NCBI RefSeq assembly: GCF_019303475.1
Contig: NZ_JABLSI010000001.1
Coordinates: 52,241 to 116,240, forward strand
Direction of reading: 5' to 3'
Length of the DNA stretch: 64,000 bases
Source of the DNA: Streptomyces sp. JJ38
GTDB lineage: Bacteria; Actinomycetota; Actinomycetes; Streptomycetales; Streptomycetaceae
A model generated the notes under the pieces. It had not been told where the DNA came from, ran no database searches, and worked only from the letters and a program-made list of their open reading frames with translations. Both the position numbers and the translations under genes were made by a program. This document shows, in pieces, positions 52,506 through 61,831 of the stretch. Numbering within the stretch: position 1 is the first letter of the stretch; every line of letters begins with the position of its first letter.

Positions 52506-53411
52506 GTGACTACCCTTGCGCACTCCACGATGACGTCCTCCCGTCCCGCCGACCCGGCCCGCGGCGAGCTGGGACGCTACTCCTACGCCGAATCCACCGG
52601 CGTACCGCGGGCGACCACCAGCGTTCCGGCCTGGGACGGCGGCGAGCCCGACCTCGCCCGGGCCGGGCGGAGAGCGTCCGGCAGCCGCGGACGCGGCCTG
52701 CACGGCCAACTGGTCCAGCAGCTCGGCCAAATGATCGTCTCCGGGGACCTCGGTGCGGACCGCCCGCTCGTGCCCGAGGAGATCGGACAGCGGTTCGAGG
52801 TCTCCCGCACCGTGGTCCGGGAGTCGCTGCGCGTGCTGGAGGCCAAGGGCCTCGTCAGCGCCAGGCCCAACGTCGGTACGCGGGTCCGTCCCGTGAGCGA
52901 CTGGAACCTGCTCGATCCCGACATCATCGAGTGGCGGGCCTTCGGGCCCCAGCGGGACGACCAGCGGCGTGAGCTGCGTGAGCTGCGCTGGGCGATCGAA
53001 CCGCTGGCCGCCAGGCTCGCGGTGGGGCACGGCCACGACGAGCTGCAGCAGCGTCTCGCGGACATGGTGGAGATCATGGGCCGGGCGCTCACCCAGGGCG
53101 ACGCCCTGACCTTCTCCCGTGCCGACACCGAGTTCCACACCCTGCTGCTGCAGGCCGCGGGCAACCGGATGCTGGAGCACCTCTCCGGCATCGTCTGCGC
53201 CGCGCTGCACGTCTCCGGCGGGCCCGCGACCGGCTGTGAGCGCCCCACGGAGGCGGCGGTCACCGAGCACCAGCGGATCGTGGACGCGCTCGACGCGGGG
53301 GAGCCCGCCGCCGCCGAGGCGGCGATGCGCCAGCTGCTGTCCGTGCACCCCGAGACGGCGGGTACGGCGGCCGGGGACGGTCACATCGTCCCTCCGCCGC
53401 GCGAGCACTGA
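52506..53411 (+). CDS. FadR/GntR family transcriptional regulator
   Basis: A 301-aa repressor. The winged helix (about 75-145, LVQQLGQMIVSGDLGADRPLVPEEIGQRFEVSRTVVRESLRVLEAKG; core helix EVSRTVVRESLRVLEAKGL) is followed by an FCD effector domain with the metal-ligand region ADTEFHTLLLQAAGNRML and VTEHQRIVDALDAG. FCD regulators usually sense organic acids such as gluconate or lactate. It has a 70-residue disordered N-terminus. GTG 52506 follows aaagga; ATG 52530 is an alternative. It lies immediately upstream of hrdB, as I recall from other Streptomyces. Confidence 0.92.
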   Translation: MTTLAHSTMTSSRPADPARGELGRYSYAESTGVPRATTSVPAWDGGEPDLARAGRRASGSRGRGLHGQLVQQLGQMIVSGDLGADRPLVPEEIGQRFEVSRTVVRESLRVLEAKGLVSARPNVGTRVRPVSDWNLLDPDIIEWRAFGPQRDDQRRELRELRWAIEPLAARLAVGHGHDELQQRLADMVEIMGRALTQGDALTFSRADTEFHTLLLQAAGNRMLEHLSGIVCAALHVSGGPATGCERPTEAAVTEHQRIVDALDAGEPAAAEAAMRQLLSVHPETAGTAAGDGHIVPPPREH

Positions 53412-53811
53412 GGCCCCCGCGACGCCCATCGTCTTCCCTCGTCGCCGGATTCCCGCAGAGTGGAATCCGGCGACGCCTTTCTGTACGGCCGGCACCCGTA
53501 CGGGACCCGAGCCGTCGCTGATCGCGACCGCGTCCCGCTCCCGCCGCCTTGGCAGATATGGGTCATACACTCTTGTACGTACACTTATGTCCTGTGACTC
53601 GCGACACGCGGATTGGGCGTAACGCTTCACGCGGACAGCGCGATGGTTCAAGAGGTAGTAGCCACAGCGGGAATACCGTGCGCTCGAATCGGCGTTGTGT
53701 TCCCACCCTGCACTGCTCGCCCGGGCAGCCGGTTCATCCCCGCCGGTGCCCCTCGGCTCGGCCCCCCGTGGGCAGGGTCGTAGCCGTTCCCATCGTTCCG
53801 AGAGGTTGTTC
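53412..53811 (+). promoter_or_regulatory. 400-bp hrdB promoter region
   Basis: No gene seen. Two promoter-like elements face hrdB. First, GTAACG (53619-53624) and CGATGG (53641-53646) with a 16-bp spacer resemble an ECF-sigma promoter; hrdB in Streptomyces is known to have a ShbA-dependent promoter. Second, GGAAT (53670-53674) and GTT (53694-53696) separated by 19 bp match the SigR (oxidative stress) consensus GGAAT-N18-GTT closely, and hrdB is a known SigR target in S. coelicolor. Assignments are by eye. Confidence 0.65.
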
Positions 53812-55407
53812 GTGTCGGCCAGCACATCCCGTACGCTCCCCGCGGAGATCGCCGAGTCCGAGTCTGTGATGGCGCTCATCGAGCGGGGAAAGACTGAGGG
53901 GCAGATCGCCGGCGACGACGTGCGTCGGGCCTTCGAGGCTGACCAGATTCCGCCAACCCAGTGGAAGAACGTTCTGCGCAGCCTCAACCAGATCCTCGAC
54001 GAGGAGGGTGTGACGCTGATGGTGAGTGCCGCCGAGGCGCCCAAGCGCACCCGTAAGAGTGCCGCGGCGAAGGCACCGGCCCGGCGTGCCGCCGCCAAGC
54101 CGGCCGCTGCCAAGACCGCGGCCAAGAAGGCCGCTCCTGCCGCCGACCCCGCTCCGGCGGAGGCCGCGACCGCCGCGGTGGCGGATACGGCCGCGGCTCC
54201 GGCCGCCGAGGCCAAGCCCGTCAAGAAGGCCGCGGCCAAGAAGACCGCGGCCAAGAAGACGGCGGCGAAGAAGACGACGGCGAAGAAGGCCGCCGCCAAG
54301 AAGACGACCGCGAAGAAGTCCGTGGTCGACGAGCTGCTCGAGGGCGACGACGAGGTCGTCGAGGAGCCGACCGCCAAGCGGGGCAAGGGCGACGAGGCGG
54401 CGCCCGAGGGCAAGGCCGAGGGCGAGACCGGCGAGGGCTTCGTTCTGTCCGACGAGGACGAGGACGACGCCCCGGCCCAGCAGGTCGCCGCGGCCGGTGC
54501 CACGGCCGACCCGGTGAAGGACTACCTCAAGCAGATCGGCAAGGTCCCGCTGCTCAACGCGGAGCAGGAGGTCGAGCTCGCCAAGCGCATCGAGGCGGGT
54601 CTCTTCGCCGAGGACAAGCTGGCGAACTCGGACAAGCTGGCGCCCAAGCTCAAGCGCGAGCTGGAGATCATCGCGGAGGACGGGCGCCGGGCCAAGAACC
54701 ACCTGCTGGAGGCGAACCTCCGTCTCGTGGTCTCCCTGGCCAAGCGCTACACGGGCCGCGGCATGCTCTTCCTGGACCTGATTCAGGAGGGGAACCTCGG
54801 TCTGATCCGCGCCGTCGAGAAGTTCGACTACACCAAGGGCTACAAGTTCTCCACGTACGCGACGTGGTGGATCCGGCAGGCCATCACCCGCGCCATGGCC
54901 GACCAGGCCCGCACGATCCGTATCCCGGTCCACATGGTGGAGGTCATCAACAAGCTGGCCCGTGTCCAGCGCCAGATGCTCCAGGACCTGGGCCGCGAGC
55001 CCACTCCGGAGGAGCTGGCCAAGGAACTGGACATGACGCCGGAGAAGGTCGTCGAGGTCCAGAAGTACGGGCGGGAGCCGATCTCCCTGCACACGCCGCT
55101 GGGTGAGGACGGCGACAGCGAGTTCGGTGACCTCATCGAGGACTCCGAGGCGGTCGTCCCGGCCGACGCGGTCAGCTTCACGCTCCTCCAGGAGCAGCTG
55201 CACTCGGTCCTCGACACGCTCAGCGAGCGTGAGGCGGGCGTCGTCTCCATGCGCTTCGGCCTCACCGACGGGCAGCCGAAGACCCTGGACGAGATCGGCA
55301 AGGTCTACGGCGTGACGCGTGAGCGCATCCGCCAGATCGAGTCGAAGACCATGTCCAAGCTCCGGCACCCGTCCCGCTCGCAGGTCCTGCGCGACTACCT
55401 GGACTGA
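53812..55407 (+). CDS. hrdB: RNA polymerase principal sigma factor HrdB
   Basis: The essential housekeeping sigma-70, 531 aa. Region 1.1 ([20 protein letters not shown]) is followed by an extended Lys/Ala repeat region (about 135-172) and an acidic stretch. Regions 1.2-4.2 are complete: [17 protein letters not shown], the region 2.3-2.4 core [20 protein letters not shown], and the region 4.2 helix-turn-helix [23 protein letters not shown] 53812 gives [10 protein letters not shown], matching HrdB of other Streptomyces, with agagg upstream; earlier in-frame starts are not used. The sequence is diagnostic for Streptomyces-type HrdB. Confidence 0.98.
   Translation: MSASTSRTLPAEIAESESVMALIERGKTEGQIAGDDVRRAFEADQIPPTQWKNVLRSLNQILDEEGVTLMVSAAEAPKRTRKSAAAKAPARRAAAKPAAAKTAAKKAAPAADPAPAEAATAAVADTAAAPAAEAKPVKKAAAKKTAAKKTAAKKTTAKKAAAKKTTAKKSVVDELLEGDDEVVEEPTAKRGKGDEAAPEGKAEGETGEGFVLSDEDEDDAPAQQVAAAGATADPVKDYLKQIGKVPLLNAEQEVELAKRIEAGLFAEDKLANSDKLAPKLKRELEIIAEDGRRAKNHLLEANLRLVVSLAKRYTGRGMLFLDLIQEGNLGLIRAVEKFDYTKGYKFSTYATWWIRQAITRAMADQARTIRIPVHMVEVINKLARVQRQMLQDLGREPTPEELAKELDMTPEKVVEVQKYGREPISLHTPLGEDGDSEFGDLIEDSEAVVPADAVSFTLLQEQLHSVLDTLSEREAGVVSMRFGLTDGQPKTLDEIGKVYGVTRERIRQIESKTMSKLRHPSRSQVLRDYLD
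54223..54318 (+). repeat. Lys-Ala codon repeat within hrdB
   Basis: Tandem 15-bp units encoding [15 protein letters not shown] pentapeptides in the linker after region 1.1. The corresponding segment is present but varies in copy number among Streptomyces HrdB proteins. Confidence 0.7.
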
Positions 55408-55420
55408 GCCGCACTCCCCA

Positions 55421-55460
55421 CAGCGCCCCCGGACCGATCCTTCGCGGTCCGGGGGCGCTG
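55421..55460 (+). terminator. hrdB terminator hairpin
   Basis: Perfect 16-bp arms cagcgcccccggaccg (55421-55436) and cggtccgggggcgctg (55445-55460) around an 8-nt loop, 13 bp after the hrdB stop. Confidence 0.9.
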
Positions 55461-55598
55461 TGCTTGGCCGACCGTCCCGCACGGGCGGGCCTCGGGGCGT
55501 CGTCCGCTGACCGTGTGTGCGAGGGGTTCCCGATCGGGCGAAACCGAGGGCGGGAGGGCTCTGTGTGACGTCCTGGGTGCGTAGAGTCAGGAAGCCCT

Positions 55599-56426
55599 AT
55601 GAGGAACTTCCCGCGCCTGCTGCTCGGCGCCTTCACGCTCGCCCTGCCCCTCGGCCATGTCGTCGCGCCGGGGCCGCTCTCGGCCTCGGCCGCTCCACGG
55701 GTCATCGGCGGCGACGCCGTCACCTCGGAGGAGCACCCCTGGGTGGTCGCGGTGGCGAGCCGTCAGCAGTTCGGTCACGGGCGCTCAGGGCAGTTCTGCG
55801 GGGGCGCGGTGGTCGACCCTGACACGGTCGTGACGGCCGCGCACTGCTTCAGCGAGGAGGTGCTGGGAGAGCGGCTCCCGCAGGTCGGGGATCTGCGGGT
55901 CATCGCAGGGCGTACCGATCTGCGCACCGGCGCGGGACGTGAGGTGGGCGTCGCCGAGGTGTGGGTCAATCCCGAGTGGGACAGCCGGACGAACTCCGGT
56001 GACCTGGCCGTGCTCACCCTGGCCCGGCCGCTGCCCGCCGAGGCGGCGCTGCCGCTCGCCGAGAAGGGGGACGAGGCCTACGAGCCGGGCACGGCGGCCA
56101 CGGTCTTCGGCTGGGGGGACGTGCGCGGGAACGGGATGTACGCCAGCCGGCTGCGGGCGGCATCCGTGCGGGTCCTGGCGGACGCGCAGTGTGAGGAGGC
56201 GTATGCGAAGGGCGCGTCGGGCTCGTACGAGGCCGGGACGATGGTCTGTGCCGGGGTGCCCGAAGGGGGCCGGGACGCCTGTCAGGGGGACAGCGGGGGG
56301 CCTCTGGTGGCCGAGGGGCGCGTGGTGGGGCTGGTGTCGTGGGGGGTTGGCTGCGGCCGCGCCGGACTGCCCGGTGTCTACACGCGGGTGGGCGCCCTGC
56401 GTGAACTGATCGAGGAGCACCGCTGA
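55599..56426 (+). CDS. Secreted trypsin-like serine protease (S1A)
   Basis: A 275-aa secreted protease. A Sec signal peptide (LLLGAFTLALPLGHVVAPG, cleavage near SASAAP) and short pro-segment precede the mature start RVIGGDAVTSEEHPWVVAV. The triad is His in VTAAHCF, Asp in NSGDLAVLTL, and Ser in ACQGDSGGPLV; Asp six residues before Ser (RDACQGDSGG) predicts trypsin-like Lys/Arg specificity. Disulfide cysteines are present. A TAGAGT hexamer lies 11 nt before the ATG. It follows the hrdB terminator and is a separate transcription unit. Confidence 0.93.
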   Translation: MRNFPRLLLGAFTLALPLGHVVAPGPLSASAAPRVIGGDAVTSEEHPWVVAVASRQQFGHGRSGQFCGGAVVDPDTVVTAAHCFSEEVLGERLPQVGDLRVIAGRTDLRTGAGREVGVAEVWVNPEWDSRTNSGDLAVLTLARPLPAEAALPLAEKGDEAYEPGTAATVFGWGDVRGNGMYASRLRAASVRVLADAQCEEAYAKGASGSYEAGTMVCAGVPEGGRDACQGDSGGPLVAEGRVVGLVSWGVGCGRAGLPGVYTRVGALRELIEEHR

Positions 56427-56493
56427 CGGGTATGTGAGGCCCGGGTGCATGAGGCAGGGGAGGGCCGAGGCGAGGGCGGCCCGCGTGCGACGA

Positions 56494-56526
56494 CGGGCGG
56501 CCGCCCCCTTTCGGGGGGACCGCCCG
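56494..56526. terminator. Hairpin terminator, protease/DUF7455 convergent gap
   Basis: Arms cgggcgg (56494-56500) and ccgcccg (56520-56526) with an inner C5/G5 stem, in the 184-bp gap between convergent genes. No other element was identified in that gap. Confidence 0.7.
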
Positions 56527-56610
56527 CCGTTTCCCGGCTCATGGGCCGGTGAAGCACTCGTCCGCGAGGCCGGCTCCGAAGAACGGGGCCGACTCCGGCA
56601 GACCCGCAGG

Positions 56611-56841
56611 TCAGCGTTCGTCGTCGGACGCGTTCGCGGGAGTGGCGGTGAGCCGCTCCGTCTCGTCCTGTATCTCGGCGGCGATCTTCTTGAGTTCCGG
56701 CTCGAACTTGCGGCCGTGGTGCGCGCAGAACAGCAGCTCGCCACCGCTCACGAGCACGACGCGCAGGTATGCCTGGGCGCCGCAACGGTCGCAGCGGTCC
56801 GCCGCCGTCAGCGGGCTCGCGGGGGTCAGAACAGTAGTCAC
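56611..56841 (-). CDS. Small zinc-ribbon-like protein (DUF7455-type)
   Basis: A 76-aa protein with CDRCGAQAYLRVVLVSGG and CAHHGRKFEPEL, giving a Cys-x2-Cys plus Cys-x2-His potential zinc site, followed by an acidic helix (KKIAAEIQDETERL). From memory it is conserved between hrdB and parE in Streptomyces and is labelled DUF7455. Function unknown. The GTG start at 56841 is preceded by agaagagg on the minus strand. Confidence 0.85.
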   Translation of the reverse strand: MTTVLTPASPLTAADRCDRCGAQAYLRVVLVSGGELLFCAHHGRKFEPELKKIAAEIQDETERLTATPANASDDER

Positions 56842-57267
56842 GTCGCCTCTTCTCTAGCTCGACGAGCTGTCGTACCAGGGTCAACATCCAACCAGTCCGA
56901 GAATGTTCCCGCCCGGAGCATTTCCTCGAAACTTCTTCGGCCGAGGGGTTGGCTGTCACCGGTTGGCGGCGAAAGAGCCGTATTGCGAAGGGTTACTGGT
57001 TGCTTGCGGGTCTCATGCCGTTCGTCCTGAGGTTGGTTCCGGGAAGTCACCCGGCTTGTATCGGAGGACGTGCCCGGAGCCTAGATGGTTCATGCCTCAA
57101 AGGGAACGTGATGTACACGTCACCCGCTTGGGTTATCGAACGTGCATACGACTCTCCTCTAGCATAGGTTTACCCGTGGGTGGCTGCTCACCAGGGCTCC
57201 TATGCCTCGGTACCCTCTGTCCGGCAAGCAAGCCACCCCCAGTTGGATTCAGCGAGGAGCGAACCGC
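56842..57267. promoter_or_regulatory. 426-bp divergent promoter region, DUF7455 gene versus parE
   Basis: No gene seen. On the minus side, agctcgacgagct (56856-56868) is a short inverted repeat near the DUF7455 start. On the plus side, cgaacgtgcatacg (57137-57150) matches 12 of 14 SOS-box positions. The parE start is preceded by gaggagcg (57254-57261). Confidence 0.5.
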
Positions 57268-59394
57268 GTGACCGCCGAGACGTCTGTGCCGTCGTCCACA
57301 GCGCTGCTGACCGGAGCGGACCGGGACGGTTCCAACTACACCGCGCGGCACCTCCTCGTTCTCGAGGGCCTCGAGGCGGTGCGGAAACGACCCGGCATGT
57401 ATATCGGCTCCACGGACAGCCGGGGGCTCATGCACTGTCTGTGGGAGATCATCGACAACTCGGTCGACGAGGCGCTCGGCGGCCACTGCGACCGGATCGA
57501 CGTGTTCCTGCACGAGGACGGCTCCGTGGAGGTCCGGGACAACGGCCGCGGAATCCCCGTCGACGTGGAGCCGAAGACGGGTCTGTCCGGCGTCGAGGTC
57601 GTCATGACGAAGCTGCACGCCGGAGGCAAGTTCGGAGGCGGCTCGTACGCCGCCTCCGGCGGTCTGCACGGCGTCGGCGCCTCGGTGGTGAACGCGCTCT
57701 CGGCCCGCCTGGACGTCGAGGTCGACCGCGGCGGCAGGACGCACTCCGTCAGCTTCCGCCGCGGCGTCCCGGGGATCTTCACCGAGTCCGGCCCCGAGGC
57801 CCCCTTCGACCCGTCCGGCGGGCTGCTCAAGGGCAAGAAGATCCCGAAGACCCGCACCGGTACCCGGGTGCGGTACTGGGCGGACCGCCAGATCTTCCTC
57901 AAGGACGCCCAGCTCTCGCTGGAGACGCTGCACGCCCGCGCCCGCCAGACGGCCTTCCTCGTGCCCGGGCTCACGATCACCGTCCGGGACGAGCGGGGCA
58001 CGGGGGACGGCTCGGCCGCCGCCGAGGAGGTCTTCCGCTACGACGGCGGCATCAGCGAGTTCTGCGAGTTCCTGGCGCAGGACAGACCGCTCAACGACGT
58101 CATCCGGCTGGAGGGCCAGGGCACCTTCAAGGAGACGGTCCCGGTGCTCGACGACCGCGGGCACATGATGCCCAAGGAGGTCACCCGGGAGCTCGGCGTG
58201 GACGTCGCGCTGCGCTGGGGCACCGGCTACGACACCACGGTCCGCTCGTTCGTCAACATCATCGCGACGCCCAAGGGCGGGACGCACGTCGCCGGGTTCG
58301 AGCGTGCGGTCACCCGCACGGTCAACGAGGTGCTGCGCGCGACGAAGCTGCTGCGCGTGGCCGAGGACGACATCGTCAAGGACGACGCCCTGGAGGGGCT
58401 CACCGCGGTCGTCACCGTCCGCCTGGCCGAGCCGCAGTTCGAGGGCCAGACGAAGGAGGTGCTCGGCACTTCGGCGGCGTCCCGGATCGTGGGGCAGGTC
58501 GTCGCCAAGGAGCTGAAGGCGTTCTTGACCTCCACCAAGCGCGACGCCAAACAGCAGGCCCGGACGGTGCTGGAGAAGGCCGTGGCCGCCGCCCGCACGC
58601 GGATCGCCGCACGGCAGCACAAGGAGGCCCAGCGTCGCAAGACGGCTCTGGAGTCCTCGGCCCTGCCCGCCAAGCTCGCGGACTGCCGCAGCGACGACGT
58701 GGACCGCAGCGAGCTGTTCATCGTCGAGGGTGACTCCGCGCTCGGTACGGCCAAGCTCGCCCGGAACTCGGAGTTCCAGGCCCTGCTGCCCATCCGGGGC
58801 AAGATCCTGAACGTCCAGAAGTCCTCCGTCTCCGACATGCTCAAGAACGCGGAGTGCGGGTCGATCATCCAGGTCATAGGGGCCGGGTCGGGGCGCACGT
58901 TCGACATCGACCAGGCGCGCTACGGCAAGGTGATCTTCCTGGCCGACGCCGATGTCGACGGGGCGCACATCCGGTGTCTGCTGCTGACCCTCTTCCAGCG
59001 CTACATGCGGCCCATGGTCGAGCAGGGCCGGGTCTTCTCGGCGGTGCCGCCGCTCCACCGCATCGAGCTGATCAACCCGAGGAAGGGCCAGGAGAAGTAC
59101 CGCTACACGTACTCGGACAACGAGCTGCGCCAGACGCTGCTGGAGCTCCAGAGCAAGAACATCCGCTTCAAGGACTCCATCCAGCGCTACAAGGGTCTGG
59201 GCGAGATGGACGCCGACCAGCTCGCGGAGACCACGATGGACCCGCGGCACCGAACGCTGCGGCGTATCAACATCGGCGACCTGGAGGCGGCGGAGAAGGC
59301 CTTCGACCTGCTCATGGGCAACGAGGTGGCGCCGCGCAAGGAGTTCATCACCACCTCGGCGGCGACGCTGGACCGCTCCCGGATCGACGTCTGA
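57268..59394 (+). CDS. parE: DNA topoisomerase IV subunit B
   Basis: ATPase subunit of a type IIA topoisomerase, 708 aa. GHKL ATPase motifs: EIIDNSVDEALGG, VRDNGRGIPVD, and the ATP lid GGLHGVGASVVNALS. The TOPRIM domain reads LFIVEGDSALGTAKLARN and LADADVDGAHIRCLLL. The C-terminus ends KEFITTSAATLDRSRIDV. Position next to hrdB matches Streptomyces parE rather than gyrB, which lies near oriC. GTG 57268 follows gaggagcg; the open frame upstream (57202) has no site. The partner parC is not in this window. Confidence 0.93.
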   Translation: MTAETSVPSSTALLTGADRDGSNYTARHLLVLEGLEAVRKRPGMYIGSTDSRGLMHCLWEIIDNSVDEALGGHCDRIDVFLHEDGSVEVRDNGRGIPVDVEPKTGLSGVEVVMTKLHAGGKFGGGSYAASGGLHGVGASVVNALSARLDVEVDRGGRTHSVSFRRGVPGIFTESGPEAPFDPSGGLLKGKKIPKTRTGTRVRYWADRQIFLKDAQLSLETLHARARQTAFLVPGLTITVRDERGTGDGSAAAEEVFRYDGGISEFCEFLAQDRPLNDVIRLEGQGTFKETVPVLDDRGHMMPKEVTRELGVDVALRWGTGYDTTVRSFVNIIATPKGGTHVAGFERAVTRTVNEVLRATKLLRVAEDDIVKDDALEGLTAVVTVRLAEPQFEGQTKEVLGTSAASRIVGQVVAKELKAFLTSTKRDAKQQARTVLEKAVAAARTRIAARQHKEAQRRKTALESSALPAKLADCRSDDVDRSELFIVEGDSALGTAKLARNSEFQALLPIRGKILNVQKSSVSDMLKNAECGSIIQVIGAGSGRTFDIDQARYGKVIFLADADVDGAHIRCLLLTLFQRYMRPMVEQGRVFSAVPPLHRIELINPRKGQEKYRYTYSDNELRQTLLELQSKNIRFKDSIQRYKGLGEMDADQLAETTMDPRHRTLRRINIGDLEAAEKAFDLLMGNEVAPRKEFITTSAATLDRSRIDV

Positions 59395-59442
59395 GCCGGA
59401 CGCCGTCCCGCACCCGTGCGCCGGGCCGGGACGGCTCCGCGC

Positions 59443-59483
59443 CGAACGGTCGCGGCCCCGAAGCTCCGTGCCGCGACCGTTCG
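59443..59483 (+). terminator. parE terminator hairpin
   Basis: Perfect 14-bp arms cgaacggtcgcggc (59443-59456) and gccgcgaccgttcg (59470-59483) around a 13-nt loop, 48 bp after the parE stop. Confidence 0.85.
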
Positions 59484-59592
59484 AGCATCACCTGAAAAGG
59501 TGAAGGTGGCCGCAAGCCCCGCTCCTCTCACCGTCCGTCTCGCCATCCTGGGTGCCCCGGGAAGCCCCCCGGGGGATCTGAGGAGACGTGCG

Positions 59593-60231
59593 GTGACAGA
59601 GCAAGGCGGTCCGGACGACGACGGCGGCGCGCTGCGGTACGAGGACGACCCGTGGTACGACGCGGTGGCCTCCGGCCTTCCCGGCCCGGCGGCCGAGCGG
59701 TCCCGGCCCGGGGGCGGGTGCAGGAACGCTCCGTCGGGCGGGGCCGTGCCGTGGAACGCCCAGCCGCTGCCGCCCAGCAGGCCGCACCCGTCGGCCGAGC
59801 GTCGCGTCCCGGCGGGCCTGGGTCCACAGGACGCCGGACCGGAAGGCCCGCGAGACGCCCGAGACGCCCGAGACGCTCGCGACGAGCGGCCACGTGACGA
59901 CGGCCTGGCGGCCGTGTACTTCGCGGTGCACCGCAGCGCGAAGTTCCAGGAGGTGCGGCGCCGCCACCGCCGGTTCGTCTTCCCCGCCGCCGTCGTGTTC
60001 CTCCTCTGGTACCTCGCGTACATCGTCACCGCCACCACCGCCCCCGGCCTCATGGCCACGCCCGTGGGCGGCGGCCCGGTCAACGTGGGTCTGCTCGCGG
60101 GGCTCGGGCAGTTCCTCAGCACGGCCCTGCTGGTGGGCGCGTACGCCTGGCACGCCCACTTCCGGCGGGACCGTGCCGCTCTCGACCTGCGGTGGGAGAC
60201 CCAGCAGCGCACCCGGGAGGCGGTGCGGTGA
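59593..60231 (+). CDS. DUF485 membrane protein, symporter partner
   Basis: A 212-aa protein. Residues 1-105 are disordered, with a short tandem Arg-Asp-Ala repeat (9-bp units near 59849-59880). The DUF485 domain (about 110-205) has two membrane helices, FVFPAAVVFLLWYLAYIVT and GLGQFLSTALLVGAYAW, and ends in a charged tail. DUF485 proteins (YjcH-type) are encoded next to acetate symporters (YjcG/ActP). GTG 59593 follows aggag; the stop overlaps the symporter start by 4 nt (GTGA), as expected for a functional pair. Confidence 0.88.
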   Translation: MTEQGGPDDDGGALRYEDDPWYDAVASGLPGPAAERSRPGGGCRNAPSGGAVPWNAQPLPPSRPHPSAERRVPAGLGPQDAGPEGPRDARDARDARDERPRDDGLAAVYFAVHRSAKFQEVRRRHRRFVFPAAVVFLLWYLAYIVTATTAPGLMATPVGGGPVNVGLLAGLGQFLSTALLVGAYAWHAHFRRDRAALDLRWETQQRTREAVR

Positions 60232-61823
60232 GCTGGCACGACGACCGGCTCCCCGCGCTGGTCCTCTTCAGCGTCTTCGTCGCCGTCACGATCGCCATCA
60301 CGACGTGGGCCGGGCGTCGGCGCCAGGGGTCGCCGGAGGAGTTCTACGCGGGCGGGCGGCTCTTCTCCCCGCTGGAGAACGGGTTCGCCATCGCCGGGGA
60401 CTACATGTCGGCCGCCTCGTTCCTGGGCATCTCCGGGCTCATCGCCTTGTACGGGTACGACGGCATGGTCTACTCGGTGGGCTTCCTGGTGGCCTGGCTG
60501 GTCGTACTGTTCTTCGTCGCCGAGTTGGTCCGCAACTGCGGGCGCTTCACGCTCGCCGACGTCCTCGTCTCCCGGCTGCGCGAGCGCCCGGTCCGGGTGG
60601 CCTCCGGCACGGCCTCGGTGACCGTGTCGCTGATGTACCTGGTGGCCCAGATGGTCGGGGCCGGGACGCTGGTCGCGCTGCTGCTGGGCGACACCGGTTC
60701 CCAGGTGCGCACCTGGACGGTCGTCGGCGTCGGGGCGCTCATGGTGGTCTACGTGGCGTTCGGCGGGATGCGCGGGACGACGTGGATCCAGATCGTGAAG
60801 GCCGTTCTCCTCATGGGCGGCGCCATCACCCTGACCGCCCTCGTCCTGCTGCGCTTCGGCGGCGATCCGGCTTCCCTCCTTTCCGGAGCCGCCGAGCGCA
60901 GCGGGCACGGCGACGAGTTCCTCGCGCCCGGGCTGCTCTTCGGCGACAGCTGGACCTCGCGCGCGGACTTCGTGAGCCTCGGCCTCGCGCTCGTCCTCGG
61001 CACGGCCGGCCTGCCGCACATCCTCTCGCGCTTCTACACGGTTCCCACGGCCCGCGCGGCGCGCCGTTCGGTCCTGTGGGCCGTCGGCCTGATCGGCAGC
61101 TTCTACCTGATGACGATCGTCCTGGGGTTCGGCGCGGCCGCGCTGCTCGGCTCGGACGCGGTGCGGGCGGACAACGCCGCGGGCAACACGGCGGTGCCGC
61201 TCCTGGCCCGCTTCCTCGGCGGCGGGGCCGGGACGACGGGCGGCACGGTGCTGTTCGCCGTCGTCGCGGCGATCGCGTTCGCCACGATCCTCGCCGTCGT
61301 CGCCGGGATCACCCTCGCCTCATCGGCCGCCATCGCCCATGACCTGTACGGCTCGCTGGCCCGTCGTCGGCGGCGCCGGACGAGCGAGGTGACGGTCGCG
61401 CGGCTGGCGGCCATCGGCATCGGCGCACTCGCCATCGGACTCGGACTGCTGGCCCAGAACCTCAACGTGGCGTTCCTGGTCGGCCTGGCGTTCGCCGTCG
61501 CGGCCTCGGCCAACCTCCCGGTGCTGCTCTACACGCTGTTCTGGCGGCGCTTCACCACGCGCGGCGCGCTGTGGGCGGTGTACGGCGGGCTGATTCCGGC
61601 GATCGCCCTGGTCGTCGTCTCGCCGGTGGTGTCGGGCAGCCCGGACGCGCTGTTCCCCGCGCGGGACTTCGCCTGGTTCCCGCTGCAGAATCCGGGGCTC
61701 GTCTCCATCCCGCTGGGCTTCCTCGCGGGCTGGCTCGGCACGTTGGGCGGGCGGGAGCGCCCCGACCCCTTCCAGCACGCCGAGACGGAGGTCCGTGCGC
61801 TGACGGGTGCGGGTGCCGTCTGA
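60228..61823 (+). CDS. Sodium:solute symporter, ActP-like (cation/acetate)
   Basis: A 531-aa SSS-family transporter with about 13 membrane helices. Signature segments include FYAGGRLFSPLENGFAIAGD, YMSAASFLGISGLIALYGYDG, GTAGLPHILSRFYTVPTARAAR and ILAVVAGITLASSAAIAHDLY, all close to acetate/glyoxylate permease ActP. Together with the overlapping DUF485 gene it forms a YjcH-ActP-type operon, so uptake of acetate or another short monocarboxylate is likely. The gene ends only 8 bp before the convergent sucrase-ferredoxin gene. Confidence 0.93.
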   Translation: MSWHDDRLPALVLFSVFVAVTIAITTWAGRRRQGSPEEFYAGGRLFSPLENGFAIAGDYMSAASFLGISGLIALYGYDGMVYSVGFLVAWLVVLFFVAELVRNCGRFTLADVLVSRLRERPVRVASGTASVTVSLMYLVAQMVGAGTLVALLLGDTGSQVRTWTVVGVGALMVVYVAFGGMRGTTWIQIVKAVLLMGGAITLTALVLLRFGGDPASLLSGAAERSGHGDEFLAPGLLFGDSWTSRADFVSLGLALVLGTAGLPHILSRFYTVPTARAARRSVLWAVGLIGSFYLMTIVLGFGAAALLGSDAVRADNAAGNTAVPLLARFLGGGAGTTGGTVLFAVVAAIAFATILAVVAGITLASSAAIAHDLYGSLARRRRRRTSEVTVARLAAIGIGALAIGLGLLAQNLNVAFLVGLAFAVAASANLPVLLYTLFWRRFTTRGALWAVYGGLIPAIALVVVSPVVSGSPDALFPARDFAWFPLQNPGLVSIPLGFLAGWLGTLGGRERPDPFQHAETEVRALTGAGAV

Positions 61824-61831
61824 GGACCGGT

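Noticed and set aside
53641..53665. ggttcaagag resembling a tRNA T-arm upstream of hrdB
   Set aside because: No acceptor, D or anticodon stems could be formed around it.
54223..54318. Lys/Ala repeat in hrdB as a sign of frameshift or mis-assembly
   Set aside because: The same repeat type is normal in Streptomyces HrdB and the frame is intact on both sides.
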